Shown here: positions 1-7,894 of the stretch, piece after piece
Numbering within the stretch: the stretch's first letter is position 1
How the letters are laid out: each line of letters begins with the position of its first letter
The notes under the pieces: generated by a model
Databases searched by the model: none
Told to the model about the DNA's origin: nothing
What the model saw: only the letters and a program-made list of their open reading frames with translations
Source: CBDIHP01 sp965279195
GTDB lineage: Bacteria; Planctomycetota; Planctomycetia; Isosphaerales; Isosphaeraceae
Length of the DNA: 64,000 bases
Reading direction: 5' to 3'
Assembly: GCA_965279195.1 (NCBI GenBank)
Contig: CBDIHP010000030.1
Span: 1-64,000, forward strand
Made by a program: the position numbers and the translations under genes

Positions 1-1255
1 GGCCAGCACGCCACCGGCCCGGGTTGCGGGAAGAGTAGGGGGGCCCGGATCAACTCCAGGTGATTGACGTGCAACACCTTAGGATCCGGAACACCGGCCA
101 GCCGCGTGCTCTCCACCGACACGCACCCGTCCCCTGCCCCGTCGCTCATCTCGTCGAGAGCCTTGATCGAATTCGCCAGTGTCAGGCGCGACAGCCCCCC
201 CACCAGCCCCGGGGCCTTCGCGATCCCTTCCAGCCGATCCCGGATCGGCCTGCGGACCAACCCGACGTCCCCCGCGAGAATGTGGTAGGGGACGGCCTTC
301 CGGATCCCGAAACCGTTCAACGCCTTGAGATAACGGCTCCCCGACAGCAGATCCTCGGCCGACTCGCCGACGCCGTCCCCGAGGCTCGCGAGCGGATTGG
401 ACCTCAGTTCTCCCCGCGCCGAGGCATCGAGGGCCCGCATCCCCTGGATGAGTTGCAACAAGGTCTGGGCCTGGGCGAGGTTCGAGCCGGAGTTCGGCGG
501 GGCGATCAGGATCATCGACGACACGTCGCCACGATAGTCTTTCCCTCGACGTAATACCTTACCAGCAGCCCGCCCATCGAGTGGCTGAGGATCGCCCACG
601 GGCGCGAGTCCTTGTTGGAATCGCGGAAACCAAGCCAATCCCTGACGAACGCGCGAGACGACTTGTCGAGGTCCTGATTCGCCGGAAAGTCATACACCAC
701 AACGCCGAAGCCCGCCGACTCGATGACCGGGATGAGGTGCTTGAAGACGCCCGACGACGAATTCAGGCCGTGGATCAGACACACCGTCGGCCGGCTCGGG
801 TCGCCGCTCCTGTACGATCTCAACGCCCGAAGTCCATAGAACGCCCGCCGTTGCAGCAAGCCCGCCGCCTGCTCGGAGAGCCGTGCGAGGGCAATTTGCC
901 ATCCACCGGGGTCGGAGCCGTCCCGGATCCGGATTTCGACTCGCTCGGTCCCGAATTTCACATCGGCGAGCTTCCCGAACGCCTCGCCCAGGAGGGTCCT
1001 CGACAGGGCGGCCCCGGGCCCCCGGAGTGGGATCGCGACCGCCTGTCCCGGGACGGCGACCCGCGCCGACGTCGCCTCGCCGAGCATCTTGAGGAGCGGC
1101 ACCAGATCCAGCTCGCCATCGGCCGAAAGCGGGACGCGAACGATCCGATCCTCGGCGGCAGGGACATGGGCGGGCAGGACGACGAGCCAGAGAACGAACG
1201 TCGCGAATCGGCTCATCCAGGGCCCCCGGGTCGCAAATCGACGGAACAAAGCCAT
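1..1255 (-). CDS. Secreted alpha/beta-hydrolase (lipase/esterase-like) with an apparent -1 frameshift; runs off the left edge
   Basis: The first 247 residues carry a signal-like hydrophobic N-terminus (about 15-33), a small N-terminal domain, an oxyanion HG (162-163) and the nucleophile motif SHSMGG with Ser226. That frame then ends at 512-514. In the -1 frame, entered at 539-545, the reading continues without a stop to position 3. It has hydrolase character there: an APPNSGS segment, a late SDGAGDG segment that can supply the acid, and an NHLE segment that can supply the histidine. The full catalytic triad therefore exists only if the two frames are joined. This is seen directly. Whether the join is a mutation, a sequencing error or programmed frameshifting is open. 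The C-terminus lies outside the window, and a later start at 1216 is possible. The substrate is unknown. Confidence 0.75.
539..545 (-). other. Candidate -1 slippery heptamer GGGAAAG
   Basis: On the coding strand the hydrolase gene reads G GGA AAG in the zero frame, exactly the X XXY YYZ arrangement. A -1 slip gives GGG AAA and then enters the frame that encodes the rest of the hydrolase. The same heptamer is used at the phage lambda G/GT frameshift site. About 10 nt downstream lies a small GC-rich hairpin, CGACG-TGT-CGTCG. Function is inference. Confidence 0.4.
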
Positions 1256-1387
1256 CCCATGATCTTAGTCCTGGGACTGCATTTGCGTCGAGTTCCCGGG
1301 ATAGAACCGAGAGGCCGTTTGTCCTGGCAATCCGACCCAGGCGGCCGTATCGTGATTTCGAGATCCGAAACACACCTACGTGGCGGA

Positions 1388-1582
1388 ATGAGAGCGAACG
1401 CAATGTGGTTCACGAGACACTCCATCGGCGGCGTCCTGATCGGCCTGGCCTTCGGTATCTTCGTCGGTGCGGGAGTGACCCAGGGGAAGAAGGAGGTCAA
1501 CACAGCGAGCATGGCCGGTGTCGGCATCCTGCTCGCTGTCACGGGGATGGCTACCGTGCGGTCCGGTGTGGTTAAGTCGTGA
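1388..1582 (+). CDS. Small predicted membrane protein (64 aa)
   Basis: This short frame encodes two hydrophobic segments, about residues 14-30 and 42-57, separated by a charged KKE loop, so it is probably a two-pass membrane protein. It starts divergently from the hydrolase gene with a 132-nt shared upstream region. An internal ATG at 1403 would shorten it by five residues. I recognise no family, and no strong ribosome-binding site is visible, so it is supported mainly by its hydrophobic pattern. Confidence 0.45.
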   Translation: MRANAMWFTRHSIGGVLIGLAFGIFVGAGVTQGKKEVNTASMAGVGILLAVTGMATVRSGVVKS

Positions 1583-1646
1583 GACGTAGACAAACCGGGA
1601 CGATCCAAGGCCCGGCGGGAGAGCATAACTGACCCGAATTCCAACG

Positions 1647-1675
1647 TCCGATAATGGCTCTTAAGTTTTCAATCC
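1647..1675. repeat. Copy 1 of a short dispersed motif with core GGCTCTTAAGTTTT
   Basis: The stretch contains TCCGATAATGGCTCTTAAG followed by TTTTCAATCC. Related sequence appears at 6756-6792 and 28826-28844, always beside a gene end. It may be a remnant of a dispersed element or a terminator-associated sequence. Confidence 0.3.
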
Positions 1676-1750
1676 GGGGTATGTCCGGTGCTGTGGTGTT
1701 TCAACGCTGGTTTCTCAATGTCGGAGCCGAGGTTGGTGCGGGTGGCTGTA

Positions 1751-2161
1751 CTAGATCCGGATGTTCGGGAAGGAATTCTCGCAGGCGATCAGGTTGCCAC
1801 ACAGAAAGATGGCCAGCAAGACTAGCAGGATGACGAACCGGACCTTCCTCCGGGACCTCAGCGTAAGCCATCCATGGATCAAGTAGCCGGCCCAGATGGG
1901 AAGTAGCCACGGGAGGTTCGAGAATGCGTCTGCACGCTTTCCAGTGAGTACAGCCGGTATCCCGAGGGGGAGCATCCAAGCACAATACAGTTGGAGTCCG
2001 ATCAGATCCAAAGTGTAGAGCGGCGGATAACGCGCTTCTGCGGCGAACCTGAAGGACAGGAATACGGCGACCCAAGTCCCCAGATACAGGCACCAACGAG
2101 TACGAAGTCGGAATGGTCGGGGATCGGATTTGCTCTCGATCTGCTCGAATTCCTTATCCAT
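1751..2161 (-). CDS. Hypothetical membrane protein (136 aa)
   Basis: The 136-residue product has a charged N-terminus (about 1-20) and four likely membrane segments near residues 24-42, 50-72, 83-100 and 108-126. The overlapping frames on both strands lack such regular hydrophobic structure, which favours this one. No family is recognised and the immediate neighbours give no clue to function. A 90-nt stretch without a gene separates its end from the dispersed motif at 1647-1675. Confidence 0.5.
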   Translation of the reverse strand: MDKEFEQIESKSDPRPFRLRTRWCLYLGTWVAVFLSFRFAAEARYPPLYTLDLIGLQLYCAWMLPLGIPAVLTGKRADAFSNLPWLLPIWAGYLIHGWLTLRSRRKVRFVILLVLLAIFLCGNLIACENSFPNIRI

Positions 2162-2478
2162 TTTGCGTCGTATTCCATTGGGTTACTGAGGTGCCAATCG
2201 CTCGGATTCCTGTGCTCCGAACGATCTCCGGCCCGGGGCGTGACCCGAACTCGATACGGAACGGGAGAAGTCATCGCAATCCGGTCAGCGCGAACTCATT
2301 CAGGCGACCAATCCCGGAGAGAAAGTCCAGGCGACCGACCGGAGACACTGGGATGGCGACGACCTGCAGGGGCTTTGATACAATCTCCGATGGCCACTGA
2401 CGAATCTCAATGGAATGATCCCGGCAACCGCCTGTCGCCCGCGCGGCCGTGCTCCTGTTTTGGGAACTTGATCGACCC
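2162..2478. other. Intergenic region between divergent genes, no gene seen
   Basis: These 317 nt separate a minus-strand and a plus-strand membrane protein gene. The short frames here have no recognisable protein character. The region presumably holds promoters for both genes, but I can define no specific site. Confidence 0.4.
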
Positions 2479-3066
2479 ATGTCTCCACCGCCCCAATCCG
2501 TCGATCTGCGAAACCGTTACGTCGCCGGATTCCTGGCGTATCTCATTCCTGGGCTGGGGCATGCGTACCAGAAGCGTTACGGCAAGGCGCTCCTGTACTT
2601 CACCGTCATCCTCGGCTTGTACTTCACCGGCCTGATCCTGGGGCAGGGGAAGGTCGTCTACTGGCGCTGGCTCAATCCGCTGGCGAACTCCGAGCGATTC
2701 TGCTTCCACTACCTCGGCCAGTTCTTCAACGGGCTTGCGTCCCTACCCGCCATAATCCAGGCGACGCTTGAACTTTACGGCAAACCGACGATCCTCTGGG
2801 GCTTCCTCGCCGAGCCCACCCAGAACGATATCAACCGGCTCTACACGAATCCCGGCGGGCGTATCGTCGAGATCGCGATGATGTACACGACGGTCGCCGG
2901 CCTGTTGAACATCCTGGCGATCTACGACGCCCTCGAAGGGCCCGCCGATCAGAATCAATCGCACCCCGCCTTCGCCGCAAGGGTTGATGCCGCCAAGGCT
3001 TCGACGCCCCCCTCCCCTGCCCCGGAAACGATCCAGGCCGCCCCGAACGGGACGACGCAATCATGA
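2479..3066 (+). CDS. DUF6677-like membrane protein
   Basis: The 195-residue protein begins with a motif rich in Gly/His/Tyr (AYLIPGLGHAYQKRYGKALLYF), typical of small membrane proteins with a GLGH-type first segment. It continues with hydrophobic helices near residues 20-33, 38-60, 80-100 and 130-150, and ends in a Pro/Ala-rich tail of about 35 residues. I assign it to the planctomycete DUF6677 type from memory of the family. Start 2479 (MSPPPQ) is preferred over the upstream ATG at 2449. Its stop overlaps the next start as ATGA, so the two genes are translationally coupled. Function is unknown. Confidence 0.65.
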   Translation: MSPPPQSVDLRNRYVAGFLAYLIPGLGHAYQKRYGKALLYFTVILGLYFTGLILGQGKVVYWRWLNPLANSERFCFHYLGQFFNGLASLPAIIQATLELYGKPTILWGFLAEPTQNDINRLYTNPGGRIVEIAMMYTTVAGLLNILAIYDALEGPADQNQSHPAFAARVDAAKASTPPSPAPETIQAAPNGTTQS

Positions 3067-3239
3067 GCCCCTACCTCTTCCTCATCCCGCTCGTCCTGGC
3101 CATCAGCCTGGTCTACTCCGCATCCCGGCACGAGTCCTGGGCCGTCATCTGGTCGCAGGCGTTCCGGTTCTCGCTCATGATCCTCTCCATCCTGTTCGTC
3201 ATCACCCTGATCTTACTCATCGTCAACACCCAAGTCTAA
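3063..3239 (+). CDS. Small two-pass membrane protein coupled to the DUF6677-like gene
   Basis: This 58-residue frame starts inside the stop codon of the upstream gene (ATGA overlap at 3063-3066). It encodes two hydrophobic helices, about residues 3-17 and 33-54, with a short polar loop around SASRHESW between them. The overlap and the clean hydrophobic pattern support a real gene. It probably acts with the upstream membrane protein, but no function can be assigned. Confidence 0.6.
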   Translation: MSPYLFLIPLVLAISLVYSASRHESWAVIWSQAFRFSLMILSILFVITLILLIVNTQV

Positions 3240-3252
3240 CGCACAAAATAGG

Positions 3253-4356
3253 TTAAGTTAAAAATCCGAGCCGGCTCCGCCAGCCCTCGACTTTCTCGCC
3301 GAGGACGACACCGACCGCGTTCAGGTCCTTCGCCTGGGCGAACAACGTCAGTATGGGATCGCCCCGGTGGAAACCTGCGCCCTCACTCGGGATGTCCGCC
3401 ATGTCCCCGGTCGTCTCGACGTCGATCCAGACAAGATCCTTCTCAGCGTAGAGGACACATTTTCCCGTAGGATGGGCACCGCCCACCATGGCATCCGGTT
3501 GTACGTAACCATTTAGGAAATCAGAGGTTGCGGTGGGCAGTGTGCACCCTACTGGGCACGATCCGCTTCGTTCGAGAATTTCGATCGAGGCGGTGTATCT
3601 CGGGTTGATCTCGATGGGCCAAGCGAGACGATCGTCGAGGAGGAAATCGATCCCGAACAGCCCGGTCAACCCGAAGGTTTTGGTCAGAACCTCGGCCGTT
3701 TGAATGACTTGCGTCAGGATTCCATCCGCCAGACAGATCGGCCCCAGGCTGCCCCGATACGCGAACGACCCGGGTGAGCCGGGGCCTCCGACCCATTGCT
3801 CGCAGGCCCCCAGCAAGCTCACGCCAGCGGCGTCGCACCGGAACTGGGCCCCGATCAACCGTCCGCCACCGATCCGCCGCTGAAGGAAGCAACCTTCGGG
3901 GATCTCATCGCCGATACGGACCGCGACGCCCAACCCGCCGACCGATCGGAAGGGTTTGCAGATCCAGGGCTTGCGAGGATCGTATCCGGTTTCGCGTGTG
4001 GCGACGTCGAGGTGCGGGAGCGAAACATCCCGGAGCGCCGCCGTCCAGGCGATCGGGTCGCGGACTTGCCGCAAGACGCGGCCCGGGTTACCGATCAGGT
4101 CATGGTGCTCGGAAATCGCGTCGACGAGGTCCGCATCGTTCTCCATCCCGCCGGTATACATCCAGTTGCAGCGCGGTAGAGCAGCGATGGCCTCCAGGAT
4201 GGACTGGCCAGGACTAAGTTCGATGACAGTGGCGAGTTCGAAGAGGTCGCGGTCGGCGAAGCGGTCGAGGGCGATCGGCGCGTAGCCGGCGCGTCGGGCG
4301 GACCACGAAGCGGCCCGGGCGGAGGCGCCGACGATGAGGAGGGGTGGTCGTTCCAT
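3253..4356 (-). CDS. ATP-grasp domain protein, candidate H4MPT-linked ligase (COG2232/Orf17-like)
   Basis: The 367-residue protein has a Rossmann-like N-terminal segment (LLIVGASARAAS, residues 6-17), a central ATP-grasp core (a KPFRSVGGLG strand-loop near 130-140) and a metal-binding EINPRY motif near 247-252, as in carbamoyl-phosphate synthase and biotin carboxylase relatives. ATP-grasp proteins of this kind (Orf17 in methylotrophs) occur beside H4MPT genes, and this gene lies about 0.8 kb from fae and an mtdB-type gene. A role in making or modifying the H4MPT-type cofactor is therefore a reasonable inference. The fold assignment is firm; the substrate is not known. Confidence 0.75.
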   Translation of the reverse strand: MERPPLLIVGASARAASWSARRAGYAPIALDRFADRDLFELATVIELSPGQSILEAIAALPRCNWMYTGGMENDADLVDAISEHHDLIGNPGRVLRQVRDPIAWTAALRDVSLPHLDVATRETGYDPRKPWICKPFRSVGGLGVAVRIGDEIPEGCFLQRRIGGGRLIGAQFRCDAAGVSLLGACEQWVGGPGSPGSFAYRGSLGPICLADGILTQVIQTAEVLTKTFGLTGLFGIDFLLDDRLAWPIEINPRYTASIEILERSGSCPVGCTLPTATSDFLNGYVQPDAMVGGAHPTGKCVLYAEKDLVWIDVETTGDMADIPSEGAGFHRGDPILTLFAQAKDLNAVGVVLGEKVEGWRSRLGFLT

Positions 4357-4381
4357 TCGGGAATCGCCCTTTCGAAACGCA

Positions 4382-4415
4382 AAGAAGGCCGCGAGCCCTG
4401 GGCTGCGACCTTCTT
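4382..4415 (-). terminator. Hairpin terminator candidate downstream of the DUF6370-like gene
   Basis: An inverted repeat pairs AAGAAGG...AGCCC (4382-4398) with GGGCT...CCTTCTT (4400-4415), with minor internal mismatches. It lies about 40 nt after the stop of the minus-strand gene at 4455 and just before the ATP-grasp start. Confidence 0.55.
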
Positions 4416-4454
4416 CCTGGCTTCAAACCAGCGGAGCGGGCTTCGTTCGGAAGC

Positions 4455-4775
4455 TCACTCGGCCTTCTCGATCTTGGTGGCGGTCAGGATCTTCTTGCCG
4501 TCCTTCTCCTCGACGGTGCCGGTGGCCTTGGTCTTCACCGTGGCCTGGCAGACGGTCGAGTGGTACTTCTTGGCGACGGCATTCGGGGCGAGGTAGTAGG
4601 TGACGGTCTTGCCGCCCTCTTCGACCTTGATCGCGTTCTGGCAGGTGGGGGTTTCCTTCAGGGCGCACTTGGCGCAGACGCCGTCGCCGGTGAGGGTGAC
4701 TTCCTTGCCATCGAACGCGGCGGCGACGCTGACGAAGAGGCCGAAGACGGCGAACAGCGGGAACAGCTTGCGCAC
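4455..4775 (-). CDS. Secreted small Cys-containing protein, DUF6370-like
   Basis: The 106-residue product has a signal peptide (about 1-20, ending AAA) and a mature domain with four cysteines: CAKC (near 34-37), a Cys near 45 and one near 76. It is otherwise rich in Lys, Thr and Glu. The pattern matches small planctomycete exported proteins of the DUF6370 type, which I recall only as a family of unknown function. The paired cysteines could bind a metal or form disulfides. It is divergent from fae across a 383-nt region containing two perfect inverted repeats. Confidence 0.6.
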   Translation of the reverse strand: MRKLFPLFAVFGLFVSVAAAFDGKEVTLTGDGVCAKCALKETPTCQNAIKVEEGGKTVTYYLAPNAVAKKYHSTVCQATVKTKATGTVEEKDGKKILTATKIEKAE

Positions 4776-4838
4776 GGCGATTCTCCCAACGTGAAGACCG
4801 AGGGGATTCGGGCCAGCTCGACCCCATCCCCGGTTGCG

Positions 4839-4873
4839 CGGGGCGGGGCCCGCCCCGTACGGAACGATCCGTA
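4839..4873. promoter_or_regulatory. Two adjacent perfect palindromes in the divergent DUF6370/fae control region
   Basis: Positions 4839-4857 read CGGGGCGGG-G-CCCGCCCCG, a 9-bp inverted repeat around one base. Directly next to it, 4858-4873 is TACGGA-acga-TCCGTA. The second has the size and spacing of a dimeric repressor or activator site. They lie 64-100 nt upstream of the minus-strand start and about 290 nt upstream of fae. Binding is inference. Confidence 0.35.
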
Positions 4874-5158
4874 TTCAAGCACGTTCCAGGCCGAGATACA
4901 ACAGAGATTCCCCGCGCGTTAATCAGTCTTCGCCGATCGGTCGTCGGCCCCCGGGGCGTTCGGGGTCTTGCGGGCGGCCGGCCGGGTGTTATATTGCGTG
5001 TTCTTCGACCACCAGTCCCGGTCCGCGCGGGCACGACGGACGAGTGCGTCGACCGGGCGCGAGCGTTCGCGGAACCGGCGGGCAGAGTACCATTGAATCC
5101 GGTCGGGGCCGCCGCGCTCATCGCGTCCGCCGCCGACCGCCCAGGAGTTAGCGACGCC

Positions 5159-5659
5159 ATGGCCGATCACACCATGCTCATCGGTGAAGCCCTCGTCGGC
5201 GAGGGGAACGAGATCTCCCACATCGACCTCCTGATCGGGACCAAGACCGGCCCCGTCGGCGCCGCCTTCGCCAATGCCCTGGCGAACCAGTCCAACGGCC
5301 ACACCAACCTGCTGGCCGTCCTCACCCCGAACCTCGCCGTCAAGCCCGCCACGGTCATGATCACCAAGGTCACGATCAAAGGCATGAAGCAGGCCGTGCA
5401 GATGTTCGGCCCGGCGCAGTACGCCGTCGCCAAGGCCGTCGCCGACAGCGTCGCCGAGGGCGTGATCCCGGCCGCCGTCGCCGAGGACATCGTCATCGTC
5501 TGCGGCGTGTTCATCCACCCGGCCGCCGACGACAACGCCAAGATCCTCAAGTTCAACTACGAGGCCACCAAGCTCGCCATCGCCAACGCGATGAGCGGCA
5601 AGCCGACCGCCGCCGAGATGATCGCCGGCAAGGACGCGGCCAAGCACCCGTTCGCCTGA
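5159..5659 (+). CDS. fae: Formaldehyde-activating enzyme
   Basis: The 166-residue product is a full-length Fae, which condenses formaldehyde with tetrahydromethanopterin (or the dephospho form) to methylene-H4MPT in the cytoplasm. The N-terminal GEALVGEGNEISHIDLLIG block contains His21, the position of the catalytic histidine in characterised Fae. It is followed by the conserved GPVGAAFANAL and Asn/His/Thr segment and by PKTVMI-like and GPAQYAVAKAVAD blocks. Start 5159 is chosen because AGGAG sits 11 nt upstream and the family begins just there; the frame is open further upstream. The next gene is the dehydrogenase that uses its product. A hairpin in the gap may lower read-through. Confidence 0.96.
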   Translation: MADHTMLIGEALVGEGNEISHIDLLIGTKTGPVGAAFANALANQSNGHTNLLAVLTPNLAVKPATVMITKVTIKGMKQAVQMFGPAQYAVAKAVADSVAEGVIPAAVAEDIVIVCGVFIHPAADDNAKILKFNYEATKLAIANAMSGKPTAAEMIAGKDAAKHPFA

Positions 5660-5711
5660 GCCCGACCCCGCCTCGCGATCCTCCGATCGCAGGCCGCAAC
5701 GCAACATCGAC

Positions 5712-5749
5712 CGGCCCGGACCAGGCGCATTCGCGCTCGTTCCGGGCCG
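5712..5749 (+). terminator. Intercistronic hairpin between fae and mtdB
   Basis: CGGCCCGGA (5712-5720) pairs perfectly with TCCGGGCCG (5741-5749). The 20-nt loop can form an inner GCGC-attc-GCGC stem. No strong T-tract follows, so it may act as a partial terminator or an mRNA stabiliser that sets the fae to mtdB ratio. Confidence 0.45.
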
Positions 5750-5786
5750 TTCGCATCTCCCCAGGACCCAACCGGCGACACCCTCG

Positions 5787-6668
5787 ATGAGCACGAGCAC
5801 CACGAAGCGGTCGATCCTCCTCCAGCTTGACGTGGACCCGCAGCCGAGCGTCTTCGACGGGGTCGTCGCGGTCGACGCCGGCATCGACGTCCTGTTCCGC
5901 CACGGCGGCATCTCCCCTGCCCTGGTCCGCGACCTCGTCCACGGCTGCCTCTTCACCCGCGGGATGGACGACCTGAAGCGGACCGCCATCTTCGTCGGCG
6001 GCTCCGACGTCACGGCGGCCGAGGCCGTGCTGGATGCCGTGAAGTCCAGCTTCTTCGGGCCGTTCCAGGTCTCCGTGATGTTCGACGCGAACGGCTCGAA
6101 CACCACGGCCGCCGCCGCCGTCCTCGCCGCGCTCGAAGGCTTCGGCGGCTCTGTCGAAGGTGTCCATGCCGCGGTCCTCGCCGGCACGGGGCCGGTCGGC
6201 CAGAGGGTCGCTCGTCTCCTGGCACGACTTGGCGCGAAGGTTCGGGTGGGATCGCGGCAGGCCGAGAAGGCGCAGAAGGTCGCCGAGACGATCGGCGTGA
6301 CGACGGGCAAGTCGCTGACCGCGTTCGGGACGTCGGGCGGTTCCCTGGCCGCGAGCCTGGACGGGGTGGGGCTCGTCATCGCGGCGGGGGCCGCGGGGGT
6401 GACGCTGCTTCCGAAGGACGTCCGGGCCGCCCTGCCCTCGATCAAGGTGGCCATCGACCTCAACGCGGTGCCACCCGCCGGGATCGAGGGGATCAAGCCC
6501 AACGACAAGGGCGTCGACCGCGACAGTGTGATGGCCTGGGGCGCCCTTGGGGTCGGCGGGACCAAGATGAAGATCCATCGTCGGGCGTTGCAGAGCCTGT
6601 TCGAGGCCAACGACCGGGTCCTGGACGCCGAGGAGATCCTGGAGATCGGCCGAAACCTGCTCAAGTGA
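5787..6668 (+). CDS. mtdB: NAD(P)-dependent methylene-H4MPT dehydrogenase (MtdB/MtdC type)
   Basis: The 293-residue protein oxidises methylene-H4MPT to methenyl-H4MPT with NAD(P)+, the step after Fae. It has the family layout: an N-terminal catalytic domain with a DANGSNTTAAAA substrate-side block (about 99-110), then a Rossmann domain beginning AAVLAGTGPVGQRVARLL (about 127-144), where GTGPVG is the dinucleotide loop, followed by an arginine in VGSR. The C-terminal ALGVGGTKMKIHR segment is also typical. It lies 127 nt after fae. MtdB and the related MtdC cannot be separated safely by eye, so the symbol stands for the pair. The cyclohydrolase and formyltransferase are not in the window. Confidence 0.88.
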   Translation: MSTSTTKRSILLQLDVDPQPSVFDGVVAVDAGIDVLFRHGGISPALVRDLVHGCLFTRGMDDLKRTAIFVGGSDVTAAEAVLDAVKSSFFGPFQVSVMFDANGSNTTAAAAVLAALEGFGGSVEGVHAAVLAGTGPVGQRVARLLARLGAKVRVGSRQAEKAQKVAETIGVTTGKSLTAFGTSGGSLAASLDGVGLVIAAGAAGVTLLPKDVRAALPSIKVAIDLNAVPPAGIEGIKPNDKGVDRDSVMAWGALGVGGTKMKIHRRALQSLFEANDRVLDAEEILEIGRNLLK

Positions 6669-6756
6669 CCATCTGTTTGGAGAGGACCGCATCCTGAGAC
6701 GAATCGGGTCGGCCGATGCGGTCGTCGCACTGGCAAGGCCAGTGGCAGACGAACTG

Positions 6757-6780
6757 GCTCCAGACGGAGCTTAAGTTTTT
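6757..6780 (+). terminator. Intrinsic terminator after mtdB
   Basis: GCTCC (6757-6761) and GGAGC (6766-6770) form a short stem with a 4-nt loop, followed by TTAAGTTTTT. A second hairpin, ACTGGC-aag-GCCAGT, lies just upstream at 6729-6743. The region also holds copy 2 of the TTAAGTTTT dispersed motif (6756-6792). Confidence 0.6.
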
Positions 6781-6826
6781 GAACTGAGAATCCACGCTCG
6801 TTCTCTCGCCCCCGGAGTCATGCACC

Positions 6827-7894
6827 ATGCGACGCGTCCCCGGCCGGATTGTCCTCGGATTTCTCTCGGTCGCACTCCTCGCCGGGGCGGGCAAGCCCGC
6901 GGCCGAGCCGAGGGGGCTGGAGATCTACTTCATCGACGTGATGGGGGGCGCGGCCACGCTGGTCGTCACGCCCGAGCGCGAGACGATCCTGCTCGACTCC
7001 GGCTGGCCCGGGCTCAACGATCGCGACCCGAAGCGGATTGAGCATGTGCTCAAGGATGTCGCCAAGCTCGAACAGATCGACTACCTCGTGACGACCCACT
7101 GGCACACCGACCATTACGGCGGCGTCGAGGGTCTGTCGAAGCGGGTCAAGATCGCCCACTTCCTCGACCGCGGCCTGCCCGACCTCTCGAAGCCCGACGA
7201 GGACAAGGCGAACTTCCCCGACGGGCCCGGATCCAAGGACCCGCTCGGCATCGCCTACCGCAAGGCCTCCGAAGGGAAGCGCTCGACCCTCAAGGCCGGC
7301 GACCGCCTGCCGCTCAAGGGGAGCATCGAGGCCGTCGTCCTCGCCGCCAGCGGGCAGGTCGATCCCAGTTCCGAGGGGGCGAAGAATCCCAACTGCGAGA
7401 ACGCCCCGGCCGACCAGCCGGTCGACCCCAGCGACAACGCGAAGAGCGTCTCGATCCGCTTCAAGATCGGCGACTTCGGGTTCCTCGACTGCGGCGACCT
7501 GACCTGGAACATCGAGCGCCAGCTCGTCTGCCCCATCAACAAGATCGGACAGATCGACCTGTATCAGGTCACTCACCACGGCGCGGAGAGTTCCAACCAC
7601 CCGACGCTCATCCGCTCGATCGAGCCGGTCGTGGCCATCATGAACAACGGCCCGCGCAAGGGGGGCTCGCCGAGGACGGTCGAGACGTTGAAGACGATCC
7701 CGAACCTCCAGGCCGCCTATCAGCTCCACAAGAACGCATCCACCTCCGCCGAGCAGAATACGGAACCGTCGAAGATCGCCAACAGGTCGACCGAGGGCGG
7801 CGAGTTCATCCGCGTGCTGGTCGCCCCCGACGGCAAGTCGTTCCGGGTCCAGTTCGGGGCAGACGGGGAGATCAAGGAATTCTCGTCACGCTGA
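6827..7894 (+). CDS. Exported MBL-fold metallo-hydrolase (ComEC/Rec2-like beta-lactamase domain)
   Basis: The 355-residue protein has a signal peptide (about 1-25) followed by a metallo-beta-lactamase fold. The metal motif is THWHTDHYGG (about 89-98), with the HxHxDH ligands intact. A later acidic DCGDLTWN segment (near 220) and THHGAESSNHP (near 247) match the second half of the site in ComEC-like stand-alone domains. It lacks the ComEC channel helices, so it is a free hydrolase, probably periplasmic or extracellular. The substrate may be a phosphodiester, but this is inference. It stands alone between mtdB and the DUF4331 gene. Confidence 0.8.
   Translation: MRRVPGRIVLGFLSVALLAGAGKPAAEPRGLEIYFIDVMGGAATLVVTPERETILLDSGWPGLNDRDPKRIEHVLKDVAKLEQIDYLVTTHWHTDHYGGVEGLSKRVKIAHFLDRGLPDLSKPDEDKANFPDGPGSKDPLGIAYRKASEGKRSTLKAGDRLPLKGSIEAVVLAASGQVDPSSEGAKNPNCENAPADQPVDPSDNAKSVSIRFKIGDFGFLDCGDLTWNIERQLVCPINKIGQIDLYQVTHHGAESSNHPTLIRSIEPVVAIMNNGPRKGGSPRTVETLKTIPNLQAAYQLHKNASTSAEQNTEPSKIANRSTEGGEFIRVLVAPDGKSFRVQFGADGEIKEFSSR

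Noticed and set aside
581..1387. Long plus-strand frame across the hydrolase region
   Set aside because: Up to 1387 it is antisense to the hydrolase domain and Arg/Asp-rich; only the 3' end (1388-1582) has independent hydrophobic protein character.
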